NCBI GenBank assembly: GCA_001953215.1 | Contig: CP019169.1 | Span: 2,232,001 to 2,296,000, forward strand | DNA: 64,000 nt | Origin: Betaproteobacteria bacterium GR16-43 | GTDB taxonomy: Bacteria; Pseudomonadota; Gammaproteobacteria; Burkholderiales; Usitatibacteraceae | Direction of reading: 5' to 3' | Shown here: positions 17,354 to 26,300 of the stretch, piece after piece | Layout of the letters: every line of letters begins with the position of its first letter | Position numbering within the stretch: the first letter of the stretch is position 1 | Position numbers and translations under genes: made by a program | The notes under the pieces: model-generated | The model's input: only the letters and a program-made list of their open reading frames with translations | What the model was told of the DNA's origin: nothing | Databases searched by the model: none

Positions 17354-18961
17354 TCAGGACTCGGGCGCCGGGGTGGGCACGGGTAGTAATTCTACAGTTG
17401 CGCGCAGGTGATTTTTGTCGATCTTGCCCGTCGCGGCCAGGGGCATGGATTTCGTCTGGACGACGCTGTCCGGGATCCACCAGGACGCGACCTTGCCGCG
17501 CAGGCATCCCAGGAGCTCGTCCGGCCGGCAGGATTCACCCGCATGCAGTTCGACGACGAGAACGGGGCGCTCACCCCACTTGGGATCCGACGTGCCGACC
17601 ACCGCGACCAGCCGGACCGCGGGAAGGCGTCCCACGATGTCTTCGATTTCCGCGGGATTGATCCATTCGCCTCCCGACTTGATCAGGTCCTTCGAGCGCC
17701 CCCGGATGGTGAGATGGCCCGCCGCGTCGAAGCTCGCCAGGTCGCCGGTGTCGAAGTAGCCGCTTTCATCCAGCGCATCCACCCCGGTCCCGTAGTAACG
17801 GTCGACCACGCTCGCACCCTTGACCTTCAGGTGCCCGACCACGTCGCGTTGCGGGATCAACTCCGTCCCCTGGGCATCGGTGAGTTTCAAGTCCAGGCCC
17901 ATCGTCGGACGGCCGGACGCCTGCTCTTCGGACCATCGCTCGCCGGGCGGGGTGATGGTGCCCATCGGCGAGAGTTCGGTCATGCCCCAGCTCGTCTGCA
18001 CCTGGACGCCCAGGCGCTCTTCGATGCGCCGAAGCAACGCATCCGGGCACCGGGAGCCGCCGATGAGCACGCGCTTCAGGCTTGGCAGTTCGAGACCCGT
18101 GCTCTCGATGTGATCGGCCACGCCCAGCCAGAGCGTCTGCACGCCGGCGGCGACCGTGACGCCTTCATCGCGCATCAGGGTCGCGAGGCTGGCGCCATCG
18201 GCGTGCCGGCCGGGCAGCACGATCTTCGCGCCGGCCCCGGGTGCCGCGAACGGCAAGCCCCAGCCATTGGCATGGAACATCGGCACGGCGATCAGCAGGA
18301 CGTCCTTGTGCGTGAGCGCGATGGAATCGGCCTGCAGCGCCCGCAGCGTATGCAAGTAGTTGGATCGATGGCTGTAGAGAACGCCTCGCGGCGCGCCCGT
18401 GGTTCCCGAGGTGTAGCAAAGGCCCGCCGGTGCGTGTTCGTCGAATTCGCCCCAGGCAACCGGCGCACCGTGCGATTCCAGCAGGGAATCATGCGACCAC
18501 ACCTCCGCACTCGAACCCTCCAGCAACGGCAGCTCGGCGAGGCCCCCATCGAGCATCACGACATGCTCGACGCTCGGGCACAGCGGCGCCAGCTCGCGCA
18601 ACAACGGCACGAGGCTGGAGGCGACCGCGAGCACGCGGTCCTTCGCTTCGTGGACGATCGCGGCCAGGTGCGCCACGGTGAAGCGCGGATTGAGCGTGTG
18701 GCAGACGAAGCCCGCGCCCATGGTTGCGAAGTAGGTCTCGAGATGGTGCTGCGTGTTCCACGCGAGGGTGCCGACCCGGTCGCCCATCGCCAGCCCCAGC
18801 GCCTTGTAGGCACCGGACAGGCGATTGCTGCGGTCCCGCAGCGTGGCGTAACCGAGTCGGCCCTGCGCAACCCCTCCTTCGCTCCAGACGACTTCTCCCG
18901 ACGGCGACCACTTGGCGGCGTGATCCAGGAATTTGTCGATGGTGAGCGAATACGACTGCAT
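17354..18961 (-). CDS. AMP-dependent acyl-CoA ligase
   Basis: A 535-residue adenylate-forming enzyme close to long-chain or aryl acyl-CoA synthetases. The P-loop YTSGTTGAPRGVLYSH lies near 180-195. The TSWGMTE adenine-binding motif, the hinge YFDTGDLASFDAAGHLTIRGRSKD and the C-terminal catalytic lysine in PLAATGKIDKNHL are all present. It would convert a free acid to its CoA thioester with ATP. Its ATG at 18961 lies within the stop of the TonB receptor gene (ATGA), and the TetR gene follows 7 bp later. It links ester uptake and hydrolysis to beta-oxidation-like steps. Confidence 0.9.
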   Translation of the reverse strand: MQSYSLTIDKFLDHAAKWSPSGEVVWSEGGVAQGRLGYATLRDRSNRLSGAYKALGLAMGDRVGTLAWNTQHHLETYFATMGAGFVCHTLNPRFTVAHLAAIVHEAKDRVLAVASSLVPLLRELAPLCPSVEHVVMLDGGLAELPLLEGSSAEVWSHDSLLESHGAPVAWGEFDEHAPAGLCYTSGTTGAPRGVLYSHRSNYLHTLRALQADSIALTHKDVLLIAVPMFHANGWGLPFAAPGAGAKIVLPGRHADGASLATLMRDEGVTVAAGVQTLWLGVADHIESTGLELPSLKRVLIGGSRCPDALLRRIEERLGVQVQTSWGMTELSPMGTITPPGERWSEEQASGRPTMGLDLKLTDAQGTELIPQRDVVGHLKVKGASVVDRYYGTGVDALDESGYFDTGDLASFDAAGHLTIRGRSKDLIKSGGEWINPAEIEDIVGRLPAVRLVAVVGTSDPKWGERPVLVVELHAGESCRPDELLGCLRGKVASWWIPDSVVQTKSMPLAATGKIDKNHLRATVELLPVPTPAPES

Positions 18962-21138
18962 CAGAACGACGTGGCGAACCGGAGCCCGTACTGGCGCGGA
19001 TAGCCGGCGAAACGCAGGCCGGAGTTGATCGCCGCCACGTAGTGCTGGTCGGTGAGGTTGGTTCCGTACAGCGTCCACAGGTAGCGCCCATGCAGCCAGG
19101 CGATCTGCGCGTTGACGATGTTGCGGCTCTGGATGCGATCGCCCCGGGCCTCGTTCTGGAACAGCGTGGCCCACTGCTCGGAGATGTGCGCGTAGTTGAA
19201 GCGCGGGGTGATGACGTCGTCGCCCCAGCGGAACTCGCGCTGCACGCCCACGTTGAACGTGAGGTCCGGCGCGTAGGTCTGGTCCGTTCCCTCCAGCGCA
19301 CGACAGGCGGTACTGGCCGGTCCCGTGGCCGGATCGCAGGGCACCACCGAAGCGCCCCTCGGATCGACCGCATAGAAGGTCCCCAGGCGGCTGCGCATCA
19401 CGCCGAGGCCGGCATCGAACTTCCACGCGTCGAATGCGCCTTGCACCTGCGCTTCGAATCCGGAAATCTTCGTCGTGCCGGGCACGTTCAACTCGAAGCC
19501 GAAGGTCGGAAACGTCGGGTAGCCAACGATCACCTGGAAGTTCTTGTAGTCGTTGTGGAACGCGGTGAGCTGCATGCGGAACTTGCCGTCCAGCCAGATC
19601 GATTTCCATCCGGCTTCGTAGCTGTTCACTTTCTCCTCGTCGAACGGAGCCGGGATTCCGAGGCCGACCGGCACGTTCAATCCGCCGGGACGGAAGCCGG
19701 ACGCGGCGAAGGCATACAGGAAGTGCTTCGGATCCAGCTTGTAGTTGAGCGCGGCCTTGCCCGAGAAGTTGGTGTATTCGGCTTCCTGGATCTGCTTCAG
19801 CGGCAGGCCGTATTGCACGACGTTGACGTCGTTGGCGGTGGTGCTCCGCGTGTAGCGCCCGCCCAGTTCGAGCTCGAGGCGGTCGGTGAGATCGAAGCCG
19901 ATCTTGCCGAACACCGCCTTCGTTTCCTTCGGATTGGTGCCGTCCAGCACGTACTCCGAAGCAACGGCGCCCGGCGGGACCCCGATCACGAACTCCTTCG
20001 GGGGAAACGTGAGCTTGTCCTTCTGCCAATAGGCACCGAGGATCCACTTCAGCCAGCCCGAGTTGGGCGAGATGAGGTTCAACTCCGTCGAGTAGATCCG
20101 CTCGTCCACGGTGTCCTTGAACGTGTTGTTGCCCGTGCGGGTGCCGTCGAGGTCGGTGCGATATTCCGTGGTGCCGTCCTGGATGCCGCTGACCGAGCGC
20201 AACGTGATGCCGTTGGCGAAGTGGTAGTCGAGCGTGAGGACGGAGCGCACGAGCTTGTCCACCGCCTTCAGCTCGGCATTGGCCGTCACGTTGAAGAGGT
20301 CGTTCGTCGCGTTGACGGGATCGGCCGGGTAGGCGCCGAAGTCGAGGTGGCTGTAGTCGGTCTTGAACAGGACGGAGAACGCGGGGGTGGGTTGCCAATG
20401 GAGGCCCACTCGCGCGCTCTGCATCTTCAAACGCGCATCGCTGCCCGTGTAGGGACCGTCGATGTTCCAGAAGCTGTCGCGGTTTTCGGTGTTGAACGCG
20501 ACGCGCGCGGCCAGCGTCTCGCCGAGGGGGATGTTGAGCGCGCCCTGCAGGCCGATATCGCGGTAGTTGCCGATCTGGGCCTGCACGTAGCCCGAGTTCC
20601 CGCCGCCGATGATCGGATCGTTCGAGGTCATGAAGACCGCGCCGCCGGTGGCGTTCTGGCCCACGAACGTTCCTTGCGGACCGCGCAGGATCTCCACGGT
20701 CGCGATGTCGTAGTAGGGCTCGCCGGTGAAGTAGCCGGGGAACGTGGCCACGCCGTCGCGGTAGGTGACCACACCCGTGGTGGTCTGCGAGTTGTGCTCG
20801 CCCTTGCCGATGCCGCGGATGTTGAAGTCGATGCCCTGGCCGAAGTTGTTCACGGTCGCCGAGGGCGTGACGAACATGAGCTGGTCGACGACGTTGATGC
20901 CCTTGTTGGCTAGGTCGTCGCCGGAGAGCACCGTCGCCGAGATCGGGCTGATCTGCAGCGGCTTGCTGCGGCGCTCCGCCGTGACGGCGATGGTTTCGAC
21001 CTTGTTGGCTTCCTGCTTGGCCTCGTCCGCCTTCTTTGCATCCGGCGCCGCCTCCTGGGCCGACGCGAATCCACTCCAGGACAACGCCAGCAACACACTT
21101 GCGCGCAACACACTCTCTTTCGAGATTCTCGTTTTCAT
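18961..21138 (-). CDS. TonB-dependent outer-membrane receptor, first copy
   Basis: A 725-residue outer-membrane receptor. The ATG at 21138 is fixed by GGAGGAGGAGA directly upstream and gives a clean signal peptide ending near GFASAQE; an open extension to 21231 lacks these. The plug domain begins with VETIAVTAERRSKPLQISP and includes VEILRGPQGTFVGQNATGGAVF. The C-terminal beta barrel ends in a phenylalanine (RFATSF), as expected. The plug sequence resembles receptors linked to hydrophobic aromatic or terpenoid compounds rather than siderophores. With the co-transcribed CoA ligase, uptake of a poorly soluble ester or acid is likely. Confidence 0.9.
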   Translation of the reverse strand: MKTRISKESVLRASVLLALSWSGFASAQEAAPDAKKADEAKQEANKVETIAVTAERRSKPLQISPISATVLSGDDLANKGINVVDQLMFVTPSATVNNFGQGIDFNIRGIGKGEHNSQTTTGVVTYRDGVATFPGYFTGEPYYDIATVEILRGPQGTFVGQNATGGAVFMTSNDPIIGGGNSGYVQAQIGNYRDIGLQGALNIPLGETLAARVAFNTENRDSFWNIDGPYTGSDARLKMQSARVGLHWQPTPAFSVLFKTDYSHLDFGAYPADPVNATNDLFNVTANAELKAVDKLVRSVLTLDYHFANGITLRSVSGIQDGTTEYRTDLDGTRTGNNTFKDTVDERIYSTELNLISPNSGWLKWILGAYWQKDKLTFPPKEFVIGVPPGAVASEYVLDGTNPKETKAVFGKIGFDLTDRLELELGGRYTRSTTANDVNVVQYGLPLKQIQEAEYTNFSGKAALNYKLDPKHFLYAFAASGFRPGGLNVPVGLGIPAPFDEEKVNSYEAGWKSIWLDGKFRMQLTAFHNDYKNFQVIVGYPTFPTFGFELNVPGTTKISGFEAQVQGAFDAWKFDAGLGVMRSRLGTFYAVDPRGASVVPCDPATGPASTACRALEGTDQTYAPDLTFNVGVQREFRWGDDVITPRFNYAHISEQWATLFQNEARGDRIQSRNIVNAQIAWLHGRYLWTLYGTNLTDQHYVAAINSGLRFAGYPRQYGLRFATSF

Positions 21139-21219
21139 GTCTCCTCCTCCAGGATTCGCTTTTTTTGGGGCGCCGGACATTGGCTCGGCCGTGCCATTAG
21201 GAATCATTTTATCTAATGT

Positions 21220-21243
21220 GTCTATATTCATTCATGATAGAGT
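21220..21243 (-). promoter_or_regulatory. Putative operator, copy B
   Basis: Read on the minus strand this begins ACTCTATCATGAATGAATAT and ends AGAC, matching copy A in 20 of 24 positions. It lies 44 bp upstream of the carboxylesterase TTG at 21288 and 81 bp upstream of the TonB-receptor ATG at 21138. The surrounding gap is AT-rich compared with flanking genes. The near-equal spacing to the two esterase starts supports a shared regulatory role. The outermost bases CTAT and ATAG form a partial inverted repeat. Confidence 0.6.
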
Positions 21244-21287
21244 GAACATCACGGTGCGGCTTGCCTGGCGTGGAGTGACATTCAGCC

Positions 21288-23018
21288 TTGATTAAGAAAG
21301 GTTTTCTCGGTGCCGTTTCGGCGGCCCTCCTGTTGAGCGGCTGGGCCCACGGCGAGGCGCCGGCCTCGCCCGCGCGGCGCACGACCGCCCTCGGCGTGGT
21401 CATCGGCAACGACGACGCGGCCAGCCGCGGCACGTACTCCTGGAAGGGCATTCCGTACGCGAAGCCGCCGGTCGGCGAGCTGCGATGGAAGGCGCCGGCC
21501 GATGCGACGCCCTGGACGTCGCCGCGGCTCACGCAGCAGTTCGGGAGTGCCTGCGCGTCGCTGGGCCGTCTCTATGGTCCCGGCTTCAACAACCGGTACG
21601 ACGCCACCATCGGCGCCAGCCTCGACAAGTTCGTCGGCTCCGAGGACTGCCTCTACCTCAACATCTGGCGCCCTGCGACTGCGGCGAAGAACCTGCCGGT
21701 GATCGTGTTCGTGCACGGCGGCAGCAACATCACCGGCTACACGGCCGATCCGCTCTACGACGGCGCCGCGCTGGCGAAGACCGCGAATGCCGTGGTCGTC
21801 ACGGTCAACTACCGGCTCGGCCTGCTGGGCTTCTTCCGTTCGCCGCACCTGAAGACGGGCGATCCGCGGGACGACTCGGGCAACTTCGCGCTGCTCGATA
21901 TCATCCAGTCGCTGCAGTTCATCAACCGCAACATCGCGAGCTTCGGGGGCGATCCCGGCAGGGTCGCGCTGATGGGCGAGTCCGCGGGCGCCGTCAACGT
22001 CTATGCGTTGATGACTTCACCGCTGGTCGTGAAGGCCAATCCCCCGCTGGTGCATCGCGTGCTGCCCTTGAGCGGCGGCATCTCGCGCGCTTCCGACCTG
22101 CCGCCCGGCGCGTTCCCCGTGCTGCACCCCGCTTCCGCATTCGAGACGCAGGCGAACGCGATGCTCATGCACCTGCTGATCGCCGACAGCCTGGCCACGG
22201 ATGCGGCGAGCGCGCAAACGTACGTCGCCTCGCGCAAACCGGAGGAGATCGCGAGCTACCTGCGCGGCAAGAGCGCCGATGCGGTTCTCGCGACCGTGCT
22301 CAAGCTGCGGCCCGCGGGGATGGGCGGATCCAACCCGGTGCCCGATGGCCATGTATTGCCGGAGAGCCCGATCGAGGCCATCAAGGCCGGCCGCCATCTC
22401 AAGGTGCCCGTGCTGGCCGGCAACACGCGCGACGAGGGCAAGCTCTTCCCCGGCCTGCTCGCCTTGGCGCCCGCACTCGGAGGCGTCAGCGGCCGCTTGC
22501 TCACGGATGCGCAGGCGTTCGAAGTCCACTTCAGCTATGACCCCGATGCGGCCCCGGCGGCCAAGCTGGAGCAGTGGATCCCGGAGGCGTACCTGCCGAT
22601 GACGAAGGCCGGCACCGGATTCAACGCGCGCATGGAGACGCTCAACAGTTACTGGTTCAAGCCGCTGCGCGACAACGTGCTGGGTGCGCTCAAGTCGCAG
22701 CAAGGCAACGTCTGGTACTACAGCTTCGAGTGGGACCAGGAGCCCGCGCCGTTCAACGAGATCTTCGGCGCCGCGCATGCGTTCGACCTTCCCTTCGTGT
22801 TCGGGAATTTCGGGCCGCAGTTGTGGGCCAACTTCATGTTCACCAAGGCCAACGAGACCGGACGCGTGGCCCTGGCGGACGCGATGATGCGCAGCATCGG
22901 AGCGTTTGCACGCACGGGCGACCCGAACGACGCCGCGCTGGGCGTGACGTGGCCCCCGTGGCCCAAGACGCTGGTCTTCGACGCCACGCCGACGGCCAAG
23001 GCCATCCGGGTGCCGTGA
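21288..23018 (+). CDS. Secreted type B carboxylesterase, second copy
   Basis: A 576-residue exported esterase, paralogous in architecture to the one at 14968. It has a short signal peptide ending near GWAHGEA, WKGIPYAKPPVGELRWKAP, EDCLYLNIWRP, the oxyanion-hole FVHGGSN, the nucleophile GESAGAVNV, and a histidine in AAHAFDLPFVFG. The start appears to be TTG at 21288; the frame offers no better ATG before the signal sequence. The ribosome site is weak (GGAG about 13 nt upstream). It diverges from the TonB receptor/ligase/TetR operon. Two related esterases in one locus may act on different ester bonds of one substrate. Confidence 0.87.
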   Translation: MIKKGFLGAVSAALLLSGWAHGEAPASPARRTTALGVVIGNDDAASRGTYSWKGIPYAKPPVGELRWKAPADATPWTSPRLTQQFGSACASLGRLYGPGFNNRYDATIGASLDKFVGSEDCLYLNIWRPATAAKNLPVIVFVHGGSNITGYTADPLYDGAALAKTANAVVVTVNYRLGLLGFFRSPHLKTGDPRDDSGNFALLDIIQSLQFINRNIASFGGDPGRVALMGESAGAVNVYALMTSPLVVKANPPLVHRVLPLSGGISRASDLPPGAFPVLHPASAFETQANAMLMHLLIADSLATDAASAQTYVASRKPEEIASYLRGKSADAVLATVLKLRPAGMGGSNPVPDGHVLPESPIEAIKAGRHLKVPVLAGNTRDEGKLFPGLLALAPALGGVSGRLLTDAQAFEVHFSYDPDAAPAAKLEQWIPEAYLPMTKAGTGFNARMETLNSYWFKPLRDNVLGALKSQQGNVWYYSFEWDQEPAPFNEIFGAAHAFDLPFVFGNFGPQLWANFMFTKANETGRVALADAMMRSIGAFARTGDPNDAALGVTWPPWPKTLVFDATPTAKAIRVP

Positions 23019-23052
23019 AGCCGCGGCGGCACGGACTGCGCCTGCGCGGCCG

Positions 23053-23964
23053 CTAGCCCTTTCGAATCTTCCGCGCCACGGCCACCAGGTTGGCCACCGC
23101 CGGGTCCGCTTCGTCGCGGTGCGTCAGTAGCGTGAGCGGCGCCACCATGCGGCCCGCGCCCTTGATCGGCAGGTAGGCGATCCGGTCGGCGAGGATGCCG
23201 CGCATCGACGCCGGAACGATCGTCGAGCCCACGCCGGCTGCGACGAGCGTCAGATTCGTGAGCATGTTGCCGACCTCGGCCGCGATCTTCGGTGCGAGCC
23301 CCGCTTCGCGGCACGCGTCGATCAGGGTTCCATACATCCCCGGCGCGCCGGGCCGGCGGACCAGGATCAACGGTTCCTTCACCAGGTCTGAGATCGCGAT
23401 GGACGGCACCGGTCGGCCCTTGGCGTGTTGGGCGAGCGGGTGCTTCGCGGAGACGGCGGCCACGATCGGCTCCTGATCCACCTGCACCATGCGCAGCTCC
23501 GCGGCCTGCACGACTTGTGCACGCACCAGGGCGGCCTGCGCCTGCCGCTTGATCACGGCCTCCGAGAGCGATGCGGCATTGCCCTCGAGGAAGGTGAGGT
23601 GCACGTCCGGGTAGCGCTCCCGGAACGCCGCGATCGTATCGGGCGTCGCGGGGTGCGTGGCCGCGGAGCTCGTGAGCCCGAGCCGCAGCGTGCCCGCGAC
23701 ACCCTTGGCCACGCGCCGCGCCCGCGCCGCCGCGCCGTCCACGCGTTCCAGCAACGCGAGCGAATCCTCGAGGAAGGCCGCGCCCGCGGGCGTGACCTCG
23801 ACGCCGCGCGGCCGGCGGTGGAAGAGCTGCACGCCCAGCTCGCGCTCGAGCGCGGCCAGCTGCTGGCTCAACGGCGGTTGCTGCATGCCCAGGCGCTCGG
23901 CGGCGCGGGTGAAGTTCCCCTCGGCGGCGATCGCCGTGAAGTAGCGCAGGTGGCGAAGTTCCAT
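23053..23964 (-). CDS. LysR-family regulator
   Basis: A 303-residue LysR protein. The winged helix lies in residues 1-60 (MELRHLRYFTAIAAEGNFTR then QPPLSQQLAALERELG), followed by a linker helix and a periplasmic-binding-like effector domain. The ATG at 23964 is chosen because GGGGAT sits about 8 nt upstream; an ATG at 23970 is too close to it. It diverges from the solute-binding protein/porin/lyase genes across 95 bp. That gap contains GGATATTGGATATATGGAAT (24000-24019), an AT-rich imperfect repeat that could be its binding site. The effector is unknown. Confidence 0.9.
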   Translation of the reverse strand: MELRHLRYFTAIAAEGNFTRAAERLGMQQPPLSQQLAALERELGVQLFHRRPRGVEVTPAGAAFLEDSLALLERVDGAAARARRVAKGVAGTLRLGLTSSAATHPATPDTIAAFRERYPDVHLTFLEGNAASLSEAVIKRQAQAALVRAQVVQAAELRMVQVDQEPIVAAVSAKHPLAQHAKGRPVPSIAISDLVKEPLILVRRPGAPGMYGTLIDACREAGLAPKIAAEVGNMLTNLTLVAAGVGSTIVPASMRGILADRIAYLPIKGAGRMVAPLTLLTHRDEADPAVANLVAVARKIRKG

Positions 23965-24059
23965 CGGCATATCCCCAACGTATCGCAAAGGTGCGCTCAG
24001 GATATTGGATATATGGAATCCGTGCTGCTAGTGTCCGACGCAGGAGGAGAAATAGAAAA

Positions 24060-25199
24060 ATGAAGTTCATCCGCTTGCTCTGGGCCGTAGGCGCGATCGC
24101 GGGGATGTCCGGCAGCGCCGCGCTGGCCGCCGTGCCGGGCGTCGCCGACAAGGAAATCCTGATCGGCCAGGACGTGGACCTCTCCGGCACGATCGCCGTG
24201 CGCATGCGTCCGCTGGTCCAGGCGGCCGATGCCTATCTCGAGAAAGTGAACAAGGCCGGCGGCGTGCACGGCCGGAAGATCACGGTCCTGCGCCTGGACA
24301 GCGGCAACAAGCCCGAGCGCACGCGCGAGAACGTGAAGGCGCTGGTCGAGGACAAGCACGTGTTCGCGATGTGGGGCATCTCGGGCACCGGCAACGTGGC
24401 GGCCGCGCTGCCGTATGTCGCCGAGCGCGGCGTGCCGCTGATCGGCTCCACCTCGGGTGCGGATCCGTTCTATTCCGTCACGCATCCCATGCTCTTCAAC
24501 CTGAAGGCCGGATATAACGACGAAATTCGCAGGACCACGGCGCACTTGAAGGTGATCTTCGTCCAGCGCCTGGGCTTGATCTACATCGACAACGGCTTCG
24601 GCCGCGAAGTGCTCAAGAGCGCGCTCGCCGCCGCGAAGGACAACGGCATCGACGTGGTCGCGACGGCCGGCTTCAAGGAAGACGGCTCCGACATCCAGAA
24701 GGCGGTCGACGAGGTCGCGAAGCAATCCCCCGCCGCGCTGTATCTGCTCTCGCTCTCGGGCCCCGCGCCGAAAGTCGTCGACGCCTATCTCAAGACCGGC
24801 AAGCCGACGCAGATCTTCGCGCTCTCGATCGTGGCGCCGGATGCGCTGTTCAAATCGCTCGGGCCCAAGAGCCGCGGTATCACGGTCACGCAGATCGTGC
24901 CCTTCCCGTGGGACCGCAGCGTCCCGATCGTGAAGGAGTACCAGGACCTGATGCGCTCCAAGGGCGTGGAGGAGTTCTCGCACGCCGGGATGGAGGGCTA
25001 CCTCCTGGCCAAGGCGCTGGTCGAGGGACTGCGCGACAGCGGAAGGAATCCCACGCGGGCGAGCGTCGTCACGGCGTTCGAGGCGATGAAGGACCGCGAT
25101 CTCGGAGGAATGAAGCTCTCGTTCTCTCCGCAAAACCACAACGGCACCGGATTCGTCGACCTGAACATGATCGGCAAGGACGGCCGCCTGGTGCGCTGA
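24060..25199 (+). CDS. Orphan branched-chain-type ABC substrate-binding protein
   Basis: A 379-residue periplasmic binding protein (type I fold) with a signal peptide ending near SAALAAVP. The first strand is EILIGQDVDLSGT; GISGTGNVAAALPYVAERGVPLIG marks the ligand cleft. No permease or ATPase genes follow, so it must borrow a transporter or act in sensing. The ATG at 24060 has GGAGGAG about 8 nt upstream. It leads a three-gene plus-strand set with a porin and an exported lyase-like enzyme, divergent from a LysR regulator. Confidence 0.9.
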   Translation: MKFIRLLWAVGAIAGMSGSAALAAVPGVADKEILIGQDVDLSGTIAVRMRPLVQAADAYLEKVNKAGGVHGRKITVLRLDSGNKPERTRENVKALVEDKHVFAMWGISGTGNVAAALPYVAERGVPLIGSTSGADPFYSVTHPMLFNLKAGYNDEIRRTTAHLKVIFVQRLGLIYIDNGFGREVLKSALAAAKDNGIDVVATAGFKEDGSDIQKAVDEVAKQSPAALYLLSLSGPAPKVVDAYLKTGKPTQIFALSIVAPDALFKSLGPKSRGITVTQIVPFPWDRSVPIVKEYQDLMRSKGVEEFSHAGMEGYLLAKALVEGLRDSGRNPTRASVVTAFEAMKDRDLGGMKLSFSPQNHNGTGFVDLNMIGKDGRLVR

Positions 25200-25232
25200 A
25201 CGACAACGATCCACCAAGGAGAGAAGAAGAAC

Positions 25233-26276
25233 ATGAAGATGAAAGCCTGCTGCCTGGTTGCCTGCGTGGCCACGGCGTTGCCCTGCGCCGCGCAAGAAGC
25301 GGCCGGGAGCCCCGTCACCCTCTACGGCCGCGTCTACGTGATGTTCGATTCGGTCGAGGCCCGGGGCGGCGCCTCGCCCGTGCCGCGCCGCAACCGCGTG
25401 ACCGACCAGTCTTCGCTGCTCGGCGTGCGCGGCACGGAAGATCTCGGCGGAACGCTGAAAGCCATCTACCAACTGGAGACCGGCTTCTCGCCCGATGCGG
25501 CCAGTGGCACGTTCGGCAACCGCAATAGCGGCGTGGGCCTGCAGCACCCGGCCCTGGGCACCCTCATCATGGGCCGCTGGGACATGCCGATGAAGTCCGC
25601 GCAGGCGGCACCCCTCGACCCGTTCACCGACCTGGCACTCGCCGACATCACGGGCACCGCGCTGAACCAGGGCAACTTCGCGCTTCGCGAGCAGAACGTC
25701 GTCCAGTACTGGTCGCCGTCCTGGAACGGGCTGGAAGTGAAGCTCGCCTATTCCGCCAACGAGGCCAAGGCCGTCGCCAATCCGTACAAGTACGGCGGCT
25801 CGCTCGTGTGGTCCAACAAGGACGTCTACCTCACGTACGCCTACGAGAAGCACAAGGACTCGCGCGACGGCACGGTCACCGCCGGCATCGACGAGGAGGG
25901 CAATGGCGTGGGCGGCTACGTGCGCGTGCTCGGCGCGAAACTGATGGCGCAGTACGGCGAGTACAAACGGACGAACACGTTGAAGCAGAAGTCCTACGCG
26001 CTGGGGATGGACTGGGTGTTCTCCGAGGTCCACCACGTGCTGGCCATCTACCAGAACTCGAAGGATGGCGGGGTCACGACCGCCGCCCAGCCCAAGTGCG
26101 ACGCGCAGGGCCTGGGCTATCGCTACGACTTCTCGAAGCGCACGTTCTTCACCGCGTACTACACGAAGGTCAACAACGAGGTCGGCAACCTCTGCAACTT
26201 CGGCGCCGGCACGTTGACCATCACCGCGGGCCAGGATCCGCAGGGCTTCTCGGCCGGCGTGCGTCACTTGTTCTAG
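25233..26276 (+). CDS. Gram-negative porin
   Basis: A 347-residue outer-membrane porin of the betaproteobacterial OmpC/PhoE-like trimeric type. The signal peptide ends near PCAAQEA, the first strand is SPVTLYGRVYVMFDS, LGGTLKAIYQLETGF follows, and the protein ends in the barrel signature GVRHLF with terminal phenylalanine. It lies 33 bp after the binding protein and is presumably co-transcribed, giving outer-membrane entry for the same solute. A second ATG two codons downstream is equally possible as start. Confidence 0.92.
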   Translation: MKMKACCLVACVATALPCAAQEAAGSPVTLYGRVYVMFDSVEARGGASPVPRRNRVTDQSSLLGVRGTEDLGGTLKAIYQLETGFSPDAASGTFGNRNSGVGLQHPALGTLIMGRWDMPMKSAQAAPLDPFTDLALADITGTALNQGNFALREQNVVQYWSPSWNGLEVKLAYSANEAKAVANPYKYGGSLVWSNKDVYLTYAYEKHKDSRDGTVTAGIDEEGNGVGGYVRVLGAKLMAQYGEYKRTNTLKQKSYALGMDWVFSEVHHVLAIYQNSKDGGVTTAAQPKCDAQGLGYRYDFSKRTFFTAYYTKVNNEVGNLCNFGAGTLTITAGQDPQGFSAGVRHLF

Positions 26277-26300
26277 GAAATATCGATGAGAGGACCCACC

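Noticed and set aside
17354-20398. A single 1,014-codon frame joining receptor antisense-like sequence to the CoA ligase
   Set aside because: The first half is a frame-shifted reading of the TonB receptor; the ligase begins at 18961 with the start overlapping the receptor stop.
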